A DNA stretch of 6,537 bases from Crocinitomicaceae bacterium (GTDB lineage: Bacteria > Bacteroidota > Bacteroidia > Flavobacteriales_D > Crocinitomicaceae), in assembly GCA_013215515.1 (NCBI GenBank), contig JABSPC010000496.1, positions 1-6,537 of the forward strand, given 5' to 3'. Every line of letters begins with the position of its first letter. Position 1 is the stretch's first letter. Below the pieces are notes generated by a model. The model searched no databases. It was given only the letters and a program-made list of their open reading frames with translations, and had not been told where the DNA came from. Of this stretch, positions 1 through 6,107 are shown one piece after another. The position numbers and the translations under genes were made by a program.

Positions 1-41
1 AATTGCTCAATTTCTATTTTTATCGGACAGTAGTGATTGTA

Positions 42-345
42 TTAATCTACTATAACTTTATTCGGAATAATCTTGTCACCTTGTTGGATCTTAATGATAT
101 ACAACCTTGCACCGTTGTTCTTCAAGTTGATTTCCTTCTTGTGCTGTCCAGAGAACCTTCCCCGTTTATCTTCAAAAACAACTTTTCCTTGAGCATCAAT
201 TATTGAACTTTTATCTTTAGCTTCTCAGGTTGGTCGAATTGAATAGTAAATTCCCCTTTATTAGGGTTAGGGAACACAAGCATATCGTTGTTTCCTTCTA
301 TTTCTCTTTCTGATTCCCCCAGAAAATAAATTAAAGAATCACACT
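42..345 (-). pseudogene. 3' remnant of a T9SS-secreted protein (type A C-terminal sorting domain), frameshifted
   Basis: Read on the minus strand, the segment gives the start of a type A sorting domain: LVFPNPNKGEFTIQF, then a strand ending LKIKV, and then a stop at 202-200. One frame over, from base 206, translation continues as SIIDAQGKVVFEDKRG, later RLYIIKIQQGDK, and ends NKVIVD with a stop at 44-42. Joined, the two parts make a normal sorting domain of about 80 residues. In the family this domain is the last piece of a secreted protein: it directs export through the T9SS outer-membrane machinery and is then cleaved off. The two frames are reconciled by adding one base near 206-207, so the sequence has lost one base there. 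No start codon, signal peptide or cargo domain is visible upstream; the readable part fades out near 345. It is therefore a truncated and frameshifted gene end. The cargo cannot be identified. Confidence 0.8.
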
Positions 346-366
346 GATGGAAAATCGAACAAGTGA

Positions 367-690
367 ATTCTTCAAGCACTAACGGAATCTGAGAAATCAA
401 AATTGCTGGGAGAAGGAGATATAAATATGCTTGGATACGAATATTTAACGGAACACAAAAACCCTGAAGTTGCTCAAATAATATTCAAAGCAAACACAAC
501 TCTGAATCCAAATTCTGCCAATGCCTATGATAGTTATGCTGAATCCCTTATGACGAAAGGAGACCTAGAATCGGCACTTAAAAATTATCAAAAAGCTGTT
601 GACCTCGCCAACCAAAATGAAGATCGAGATCTTGAACTTTTTAAAATAAACTTAGAAAGTATTAAAACCAAGATCAAAGAAGAAAACTAG
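367..690 (+). pseudogene. 3' remnant of a protein with a C-terminal TPR unit (probably a serine-hydrolase-type enzyme)
   Basis: After an in-frame TGA at 364-366 the frame stays open to a TAG at 688-690. The readable protein contains INMLGYEYLTE, then NPNSANAYDSYAESLMTKGD and ALKNYQKAVDLA. This is one clear tetratricopeptide repeat preceded by a partial one, followed by a charged tail ending KEEN. The pattern (INxLGY..., PNSANAYDS..., GD...A..NY.KA) is typical of the C-terminal tail of Bacteroidota alpha/beta-hydrolase or beta-lactamase-like proteins. That part of the call is from memory of the family. No catalytic domain, signal peptide or plausible ATG start with leader lies upstream; the neighbouring bases belong to an oppositely oriented gene remnant. 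A short free-standing TPR protein starting at TTG 403 or ATG 427 is possible, but a broken gene end is more likely. Confidence 0.65.
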
Positions 691-921
691 TACAGGCAGT
701 TCAAAGTCGGTTGCGTATGCAATTTAGGTAGTTAATAAAGGTTTTTATACGCTAAGAAATAATAAATTGTGATCAGATGTAACTTTATTGGGTTTCTTCC
801 ATCTTATAAGTAGTAAGATAATTTTAGACATTGATATTTTTAACGAAAGCTTGAGTTTTTCATAAGTACAGTTTTAGATAGAGTTAGTTTCGACTTTAGT
901 AATTGAATAAAAATGTCATGT

Positions 922-960
922 AACACCCTCCCTCGTTAGTAGCGAGCGGAAGGTGTTTTT
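922..960 (+). terminator. Rho-independent terminator-like hairpin
   Basis: The arms AACACC (922-927) and GGTGTT (952-957) pair. Inside them CC pairs with GG and CTCG pairs with CGAG, with a small CT/AA internal mismatch, a one-base bulge and a loop of about seven bases. The right arm runs directly into a T run (956-960) and then ATTTA. The nearest plus-strand coding remnant ends at 690, some 230 bases earlier, so what transcript it ends is unclear. Confidence 0.6.
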
Positions 961-1010
961 ATTTAAACCAATTTTTTGTTGTGGGTTGGGGTTTAATCTC
1001 TCTTTGATTT

Positions 1011-1034
1011 TTAACCGCGGAGACGCAAAGGCGC
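1011..1034. repeat. GC-rich dispersed-repeat-like segment
   Basis: The segment TTAACCGCGGAGACGCAAAG followed by GCGC is much richer in GC than its AT-rich surroundings. It resembles a 'CCGCAGAGACGCAAAGGCGC'-type motif that I recall as a recurrent intergenic sequence in Bacteroidota and other phyla. Only one copy is in the window, so the repeat status rests on memory and on composition. Confidence 0.3.
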
Positions 1035-1093
1035 TATTTCTCAATTTACATTGAGAGGGTAGTAATGAGAGTTAATGAAACCGGTAACAATCC

Positions 1094-1125
1094 AAAAGCA
1101 CAGCGATCTAAAAGCGTAGCGATTC
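1094..1125. repeat. Tandem pair of imperfect 16-mers
   Basis: AAAAGCACAGCGATCT (1094-1109) is followed directly by AAAAGCGTAGCGATTC (1110-1125), and 12 of the 16 positions are identical. The shared core is AAAAGCnnAGCGAT. The pair sits about 60 bases after the GC-rich segment at 1011-1034 and about 100 bases before the transporter gene. It could be debris of the same repeat element, or two direct regulator sites. The sequence does not decide between these. Confidence 0.4.
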
Positions 1126-1222
1126 AGTTTCACTTGTTAACATTTCCCCATGAACGAATAATTTTCTCAACCTCAATTCCCCCTTTAATTCTGCGTATTT
1201 TGTTCATTCAAAACAACAACTT

Positions 1223-3025
1223 ATGAGCGATCAAACGGTTCAAAAAACCAATTACAGTGCACTATCAACGTTAACAACGGTGTTCTTTTTCTGGGGCTTC
1301 ATCGCGGCAGGGAATAGTGTCTTTATACCTTTTTGCAAGTCGTACTTCGATTTGGATCAATTCCAAAGTCAATTGGTTGATTTTGCATTTTATGGAGCAT
1401 ATTACCTTGGTGCGTTGACTCTCTTTGTTATTGGATCGTCTACTGGAAAAGACATTGTTGGTTCCTGGGGATATAAGAAAAGCATCGTTTATGGACTCAT
1501 TTTCTCTGCGATTGGTGCTGGAGCAATGATCATTTCGCTTTCCTTCAACGTATTCGCCGGAATGCTCTTTGGACTGTTTATCGTGGCTTTGGGATTCTCA
1601 TTGCAGCAAACATCGGCTAATCCATTTATGATTTCTTTGGGTGATGAAAGCACTGGAAGTAATAGGATTAATCTGGGTGGAGGAATAAATAGTTTGGGGA
1701 CGACAATCGGCCCACTAATCGTATCGTTGGTTCTTTTTGGATCCGCGGCGTCTATGGACGATAGCATGATTAAGTCTTTAGATCTTTACAAGGTAAATAT
1801 TCTTTATGCCTGCGTTGGGGTATTGTTTTTAGGGATCGCAGCATTATTTGTATTCTCGAAAAAATTGCCCACTGGAATCAACGAGGAAGAACCAGAGAAG
1901 GCTAAAAAAGCAGTTATAACATTGCTCGTAATTACCGGCCTTTTAATTGCTTGTTTCGCCCCTGTATTTAGCAGTTATTTGAGCGAAGATCAAAAAAAAA
2001 TTGAGGTATTCGAGGATTACAATTCAGACATTACAGAAGCAATTAATGAGGAGTATGATGCTCTTTCAAATGCCATGCCGAAAGAAAAGGCTAACAAACG
2101 AGAAGCTGATTTAAAACTTGTCTTCCCGGATGAGCATGAAATTATAGATGTAAATAACGACGAAATCAAGATTCTAGCGAAACCACTTGAACAACAGCGA
2201 ATGATGTGGTTAACTGGGGGCCTTTTGGTAATTCTATTTGGCCTTCTCTTTGCACACAAAAAAGGGGCTTCTCAAAAAGAAGGATGGGGCGCAATGCAGT
2301 ATCCTCAGCTAACTTTGGGAATGCTGGCTATATTCGTTTACGTTGGTGTTGAAGTTGCGATAGGAAGTAACCTTGGCGAACTTCTAAAACAAGATTCATT
2401 TGGTGGATTAAGTGCTTCAGAAATCGCACCCTATGTTGCAATGTTCTGGGGTAGTTTAATGATTGGTCGTTGGGCGGGAGCGATTAATGCTTTCGAAATG
2501 AAAAAACAGACAAAGCAAATATTACGATTCATTGTTCCTTTAATTGCATTTGGTGTTGTTCTTGGTTTGGCAGCTGCATCAGGTTATGACGTTCAACCTT
2601 TGTACTGGTACATTGTGTGTGTGCTGATTCAAATTGCCGCCTTTTTCCTTACCAACGATAAACCCGCTCTTACACTTGGGGTATTTGGTGCGCTTGGAGT
2701 TGTGGCAATGATCATTGGATTAATGTCTTCAGGTTATATTGCTGTTTACGCCTTCCTAAGTGCTGGACTTTTCTGTTCAATTATGTGGCCTTGTATCTTC
2801 TCGCTTTCATTAGCTGGATTGGGCAAGTTCCAAACGCAAGGTTCTGCCTTTCTTGTAATGATGATTCTCGGAGGGGCAATCATTCCACCACTTCAAGGAA
2901 AGCTGTCCGATGTTATTGGAATTCAACAATCATTTGTTGTAGGTGCTGTCTGCTTTGCTTACTTGGCATTCTTCGCATTGTACGTGAGAAATATTTTGAA
3001 GACTCAAGGAGTTGAGATGGAATAA
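1223..3025 (+). CDS. Sugar MFS transporter, FucP/GluP family, long form with about 16 membrane segments
   Basis: This is an inner-membrane permease of the fucose/glucose/galactose symporter family; the exact sugar cannot be read from the sequence. Family marks are [20 protein letters not shown] (20-39), [18 protein letters not shown] (48-65), [10 protein letters not shown] (126-135), [16 protein letters not shown] (371-386), [10 protein letters not shown] (410-419), [14 protein letters not shown] (521-534) and [20 protein letters not shown] (540-559). At 600 aa it is far longer than FucP (about 438 aa). Two additions explain this. The first is a membrane hairpin (about 228-250 and 327-344) holding a charged loop of about 74 residues (253-326), predicted to be periplasmic. 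The second is an extra pair of spans in the C-terminal half (among 432-500). Start: ATG 1223, where the conserved N-terminus begins; there is no Shine-Dalgarno site. It seems to be a single-gene unit, with no sugar catabolism genes beside it. Positions matching E. coli FucP Asp46 and Glu135 read Ser32 and Gln129. Confidence 0.9.
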   Translation: MSDQTVQKTNYSALSTLTTVFFFWGFIAAGNSVFIPFCKSYFDLDQFQSQLVDFAFYGAYYLGALTLFVIGSSTGKDIVGSWGYKKSIVYGLIFSAIGAGAMIISLSFNVFAGMLFGLFIVALGFSLQQTSANPFMISLGDESTGSNRINLGGGINSLGTTIGPLIVSLVLFGSAASMDDSMIKSLDLYKVNILYACVGVLFLGIAALFVFSKKLPTGINEEEPEKAKKAVITLLVITGLLIACFAPVFSSYLSEDQKKIEVFEDYNSDITEAINEEYDALSNAMPKEKANKREADLKLVFPDEHEIIDVNNDEIKILAKPLEQQRMMWLTGGLLVILFGLLFAHKKGASQKEGWGAMQYPQLTLGMLAIFVYVGVEVAIGSNLGELLKQDSFGGLSASEIAPYVAMFWGSLMIGRWAGAINAFEMKKQTKQILRFIVPLIAFGVVLGLAAASGYDVQPLYWYIVCVLIQIAAFFLTNDKPALTLGVFGALGVVAMIIGLMSSGYIAVYAFLSAGLFCSIMWPCIFSLSLAGLGKFQTQGSAFLVMMILGGAIIPPLQGKLSDVIGIQQSFVVGAVCFAYLAFFALYVRNILKTQGVEME

Positions 3026-3186
3026 TATCTAATGAACCAATATTCAATGCGTCATTAAAATACCGCTAGAAATAGTCGGGGAATTGATAGATGAGTTGAA
3101 TAACTAATGCTGTCTTCATTCTAAAACCATCAAGGTTTAATAATGGAATAATTCGTATCTTAAAGACTATATTAAACGCTAATATT

Positions 3187-3573
3187 ATGAAAAATTCAAC
3201 TTTGATTCTACCGTTATTTCTTGGATTGTTTCTTTTCTCTTGTGGTGATACTGACAGTGGAGACGCGGAAGGAACAGAGGGAGAAGAAGGTGGGATAGCA
3301 GAAACGCCGGCTAAAATCGAAACGAGCGCGGAAATGGAAGCATTTTTAGGAAGCTTTGATGGTGATTATGAAGCTGTTGAAGCTGGGTTGGCGTTATACG
3401 GAGCAAGCGACGATATCGTAAATCACGAAATGGGAGATTACGATCTTGCTGAGCCGAAAGTAACTGCAAAAAATGGTGAATGTTATACCGTTACTTGCAA
3501 GTTTGGAATGGTTGAAAACACATATGAAATTTGCTGGGAAGAAGGTGAAATCACTTCAATTACAGGCGGATAA
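3187..3573 (+). CDS. Small lipoprotein of unknown function
   Basis: The 128-aa protein begins MKNSTLILPLFLGLFLFSCG: a short positive N-terminus, a hydrophobic stretch and a lipobox with Cys19 as the lipidated residue. It should therefore be a signal-peptidase-II-processed lipoprotein. Residues 20-37 after the Cys are rich in Asp, Glu and Gly, which suits a flexible tether and resembles the acidic export signals described for surface lipoproteins in Bacteroidota. The mature part has a likely helix (about 44-72) followed by strands. It carries three Cys (99, 104, 116) in GECYTVTC and EICWEEG. I do not recognise a named domain. It lies 161 bases after the transporter gene and converges with the feo operon across a shared terminator, so it is probably its own unit. 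The ATG at 3187 is the only start that includes the signal peptide. Confidence 0.8.
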   Translation: MKNSTLILPLFLGLFLFSCGDTDSGDAEGTEGEEGGIAETPAKIETSAEMEAFLGSFDGDYEAVEAGLALYGASDDIVNHEMGDYDLAEPKVTAKNGECYTVTCKFGMVENTYEICWEEGEITSITGG

Positions 3574-3587
3574 AAAATAAGATTGGT

Positions 3588-3619
3588 GGGTGCATTTCTT
3601 TAGAAGTGCGCTCATTTTT
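3588..3619 (+). terminator. Probable bidirectional terminator between the lipoprotein gene and the feo operon
   Basis: Arms 3588-3598 and 3603-3613 form an 11-bp stem with some G-U pairs and a four-base loop. A T run (3615-3619) follows on the plus strand. Read on the minus strand, the hairpin is followed a few bases later by an ATTTTTTAT stretch (from about 3580 down). It sits between two converging genes, 15 bases after the plus-strand stop and 11 bases after the minus-strand stop. Confidence 0.6.
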
Positions 3620-3623
3620 ATTT

Positions 3624-3752
3624 CTATTCTACCTTTTCATTAAACGCACAGCCGTCGCAATTCGCTTCGTTTGCGAAAAATCGTTTATAGAACTCTCTGC
3701 CAATATAAAAAAGAGCGACGCCTAAAACCAAGATGACTAAAACTGTTTGCAT
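3624..3752 (-). CDS. FeoB-associated Cys-containing small membrane protein (42 aa)
   Basis: The protein starts MQTVLVILVLGVALFYIGRE (one membrane span, about 2-18). A basic stretch FYKRFF follows, then ANCDGCAFNEK with a CxxC pair (Cys32, Cys35), and it ends KVE. Small single-span proteins with a short Cys motif encoded directly after feoB are a known class of FeoB-associated proteins. They are thought to take part in Fe(II) transport or its metal handling, though their exact role is not settled. The start is set by the TAATG junction: the feoB stop TAA and this ATG share one base (3752), which implies translational coupling. Reading the same frame further upstream, inside feoB, gives a longer ORF, but those extra 28 residues overlap a conserved FeoB end and are not likely real. 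Topology: N-terminus outside or in the membrane, Cys pair probably cytoplasmic by the positive-inside rule. Confidence 0.8.
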   Translation of the reverse strand: MQTVLVILVLGVALFYIGREFYKRFFANEANCDGCAFNEKVE

Positions 3753-5686
3753 TAGGATAGAATTATAAATGTTATCCAAGCTCCAAGATACGCCAATACT
3801 CCCATATATCCAACTTGGATCAGCGGCCACTTCCAACTTTTCGTTTCACGTTTCACTACTGCTAATGTCGCCATACACATCATTGCGAAGACATAGAACA
3901 CCATCAGACTTGAGCCAGCAGCAAGGGTGTAAACAGTAGTTCCATCACGTCGTTTTTGCCCTTTCATTTTTTCAACGAGCGTTTTATTACTGGCGCCATC
4001 GTCTTCCACTGCATAAATCGTTGCCATTGATCCTACAAAGACTTCTCTAGCTGCAAATGATGTTATTAATGAGATTCCTATCTTCCAATCATATCCGAGA
4101 GGTTCAATAACAGGTTCCAATGTTTTGCCCATTATTCCGATGTAGGAATTTTCCAATTCAACAGACGATATAAGTTGATTCGTTTCTTCTTCACTCAAAT
4201 TCAATTCAGCCGCTTCTATTTTAGCCACCTTCACGGATTCCGAGATTCGATCACTTGGCCCATAGCTGGCGAGGGCCCACAAAATGATTGAGATTGCGAG
4301 GATCACTTTACCTGCATCCCAAACGAAAATTCGAACTTTTTCCCAGACAGTAATCCCTACGTTTTTCCATCGAGGCGACTTGTATTCTGGCAGTTCAAGA
4401 AGTAAGAACCCTTGCTCCTTTGACTTGATAATAAATTTTAAAATGACTGCAACTAGAAGGGCAAATACAGTTCCCATCATATACAACCCAAAGAGGACAA
4501 GTCCCTTAACATTCATAATTCCGAAAATGGTTTCATCAGGAATTACAATTGCAATTAGTAAAGTATACACTGGAATTCTTGCGCTACAACTCATCAACGG
4601 TGCAACGAGAATCGTAATCAATCGTTCCTTCCAATCTGAGATCGTTCGTGCGGCCATAACGCCTGGGATTGCACAGGCAACACTCGACATCAATGGAACA
4701 ACACTTTTGCCGTTTAGACCCAACGGACGCATCAGTCGGTCCATGATAAACACAACTCGAGCCAGATATCCTGTCTCTTCTAATATGGCTATGAAAAAGA
4801 ACAGCAATGCGATTTGCGGAATGAAAATCACCACTCCTCCAATCCCCGGAATGATTCCTTGCGTGACTAAATCTGTAAAAACTCCCTTGGGCATAACCTG
4901 TGACGTCCACGCACTCAATGTCGTGAATGCCCCGTCTATTAAGTCCATTGGGATTGTCGCAAAAGCATAAACGAATTGGAAAATGATGATCAAAACCAAT
5001 GAGAAAATTACATATCCCAAAATTGGATGCACCAATAGTTTTTCCCCCCGACTCATTTCTTTGGCCTTCCCTTCCTTCGATTCTAAATCACCTAAATTCT
5101 TTTGAATGGTTTTAAATCTTGCCTCAGTTTCTACTTCTTGCGCTTTCAAATCGTCTGAAGCGGCAAGGGTGATTTTCGACGCTGATCGACTCTTTAAATT
5201 GACCAAACCTTCTTTTATTCTGTCTTTCCCAAATCCAGCCCTTGCATTCGCCTCAACAATTGAAGCTTCTGGGTAGAGCTCTTGAATTTTATCGATGTGT
5301 AACGTCTTTCCTTGCTTCTTCGCAAGGTCTGTCATGTTCAGAACCATCAATGTGGGGATTCCCAAATCATAAACTTGAGAAAACAGCAATAGATTTCGTT
5401 CCAAATTTGCAGCATCTACAACAACGATTACTGCATCTGGATAATTTTCTGATTGTGAATCTGAAAGACTGTCGTAAACAACTTCTTCATCTTTCGATCT
5501 TGGATATATACTATACGTTCCAGGTAGATCAGTCAATTCATGATCTTCTTTACCAATTCTTAGCTTTCCAACTTTTTTATCGACTGTAACACCAGGGAAG
5601 TTCCCGACATGCTGTCTCAGTCCTGTCAATAAATTAAAAATGGAGCTTTTACCCGTATTTGGATTTCCAACTAACGCAACTTTCAT
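3752..5686 (-). CDS. feoB: Ferrous iron transporter FeoB
   Basis: FeoB is the inner-membrane Fe(II) permease with an N-terminal GTPase domain. The 644-aa protein shows the GTPase motifs in order: G1 GNPNTGKS (7-14), G2 within NFPGVTV (29-35), G3 DLPG (53-56), G4 NMTD (117-120) and a G5-like ANARAGFG (146-153). A helical linker of about 60 residues follows. From about 220 there are eight or so membrane segments with two Gate-type repeats: VACAIPGVMAARTI (336-349, Cys338) and PLMSCSARIPVY (363-374, Cys367). The late segment FAAREVFVGSMATIYAV (544-560) is also typical. The length is complete for a FeoB without C-terminal extension. The start ATG directly follows the feoA stop codon (TAG at 5689-5687), and the end overlaps the small Cys protein gene by one base. 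FeoA and FeoB are separate here, whereas some Bacteroidota carry them fused. No Fur-like operator was recognised upstream. Confidence 0.97.
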   Translation of the reverse strand: MKVALVGNPNTGKSSIFNLLTGLRQHVGNFPGVTVDKKVGKLRIGKEDHELTDLPGTYSIYPRSKDEEVVYDSLSDSQSENYPDAVIVVVDAANLERNLLLFSQVYDLGIPTLMVLNMTDLAKKQGKTLHIDKIQELYPEASIVEANARAGFGKDRIKEGLVNLKSRSASKITLAASDDLKAQEVETEARFKTIQKNLGDLESKEGKAKEMSRGEKLLVHPILGYVIFSLVLIIIFQFVYAFATIPMDLIDGAFTTLSAWTSQVMPKGVFTDLVTQGIIPGIGGVVIFIPQIALLFFFIAILEETGYLARVVFIMDRLMRPLGLNGKSVVPLMSSVACAIPGVMAARTISDWKERLITILVAPLMSCSARIPVYTLLIAIVIPDETIFGIMNVKGLVLFGLYMMGTVFALLVAVILKFIIKSKEQGFLLLELPEYKSPRWKNVGITVWEKVRIFVWDAGKVILAISIILWALASYGPSDRISESVKVAKIEAAELNLSEEETNQLISSVELENSYIGIMGKTLEPVIEPLGYDWKIGISLITSFAAREVFVGSMATIYAVEDDGASNKTLVEKMKGQKRRDGTTVYTLAAGSSLMVFYVFAMMCMATLAVVKRETKSWKWPLIQVGYMGVLAYLGAWITFIILS

Positions 5687-5920
5687 CTATGCGTTAATTT
5701 GTTCCACCTCAACCAACTTGGCTTCGTCTTTTCTCAGTGAAAGAACATAGCCATCAACATCGATCGCAATTGGATCTCCCAAAGGTGCGCGGTATAGAAC
5801 AGTAAGTGATTTTCCTTTAACCATCCCCATTTCCATCAACTTCACCTTCAAAGATGATTGCAACACGCCCACGACTTGAACTTGTTGGTCATTCGATATT
5901 TCGGAAAGGGATCTATTCAT
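5687..5920 (-). CDS. feoA: Ferrous iron transport protein FeoA
   Basis: FeoA is a small cytoplasmic SH3-like protein that assists FeoB, probably by acting on its GTPase domain. From the ATG at 5920 it has 77 aa and covers the whole domain: an N-terminal SLSEISNDQQVQVVGV, the family core LMEMGMVKGKSLTVLYRAPL, then GDPIAIDVDGYVLSLRKDEA and a final EVEQINA. The central MGMVKG... and the GDP.AI.V.GY.LSLR stretch are diagnostic. A start three codons upstream (TTG at 5929) would add MHR. I prefer the ATG because the TTG lies inside a promoter-like TATTTTTG and ATG is the normal start. It is the first gene of the feoA-feoB-small protein operon, and its stop codon touches the feoB start. Confidence 0.93.
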   Translation of the reverse strand: MNRSLSEISNDQQVQVVGVLQSSLKVKLMEMGMVKGKSLTVLYRAPLGDPIAIDVDGYVLSLRKDEAKLVEVEQINA

Positions 5921-5926
5921 TCTATG

Positions 5927-5934
5927 CAAAAATA
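5927..5934 (-). promoter_or_regulatory. Candidate -7 promoter element for the feo operon
   Basis: On the minus strand the sequence TATTTTTG fits the Bacteroidota -7 consensus TAnnTTTG exactly. It ends six bases before the feoA ATG, so transcription would begin at or next to the start codon, giving a nearly leaderless message. No convincing -33 TTG/TTTG lies at the usual distance upstream, so this could be a chance match in AT-rich DNA. Confidence 0.35.
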
Positions 5935-6067
5935 CGATTTGTTAGTAGATTACGCAGTAGCACGAAAAGGGTATTTTGATACGATTGCTTGATCGCCCTT
6001 AGGGCTTTTGGATTGTTGAATTAATCCTAGGTTAAAAATTCCAACAAATCAAGCCATAAAATTTGTG

Positions 6068-6094
6068 CCAATAATTAATCTTATTAATTATTGG
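6068..6094. repeat. Perfect 12-bp inverted repeat in the IS leader
   Basis: CCAATAATTAAT (6068-6079) and ATTAATTATTGG (6083-6094) are exact reverse complements with a three-base spacer CTT. The repeat lies 38-64 bases before the transposase reading frame. In RNA it would form a strong AT-rich hairpin. No T run follows on the plus strand. It could limit transposase expression from outside transcription, as hairpins near IS ends do in other families, or it could bind the transposase or a dimeric regulator. Confidence 0.75.
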
Positions 6095-6107
6095 ATCCTT
6101 AAATTGA

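Larger units (their letters stand above)
691..1222. other. 532-bp region without a gene
   Basis: No frame on either strand here reads as a recognisable protein. The first 220 bases are AT-rich and look featureless. The rest contains a terminator-like hairpin (922-960), a GC-richer repeat-like segment (1011-1034) and a tandem 16-mer pair (1094-1125). Just upstream of the transporter start are two weak promoter-like elements: TAATTTTC at 1159-1166, with a TTG at 1134-1136 about 22 bases before it, and TATTTTG at 1196-1202. Neither matches the Bacteroidota -7 consensus TAnnTTTG exactly, so I do not call a promoter. I see no tRNA, riboswitch or operator that I can name. Confidence 0.6.

Noticed and set aside
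3..206. 67-aa plus-strand open frame at the left edge
   Set aside because: It is the shadow of the sorting-domain remnant on the minus strand, which reads as a real domain.
713..752. GCGTAT ... ATACGC inverted repeat with a 28-base spacer
   Set aside because: Only six paired bases with a long unstructured interior; expected by chance in this much sequence.
3030..3057. TAATGA ... TCATTA hairpin after the transporter gene, considered as its terminator
   Set aside because: Short AT-rich stem, long loop and no T run following (it is followed by AAAA).
3753..3836. N-terminal extension of the small Cys protein (start within feoB)
   Set aside because: The extra 28 residues overlap the conserved FeoB C-terminus in another frame, and the TAATG junction gives a far better start.
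4284..4970. 228-aa plus-strand open frame
   Set aside because: It lies antisense within feoB, whose frame is fully conserved; the antisense translation has no recognisable domain.
5921..6002. Fur-type iron box upstream of feoA
   Set aside because: I looked for a GATAATGATAATCATTATC-like palindrome and found nothing close.
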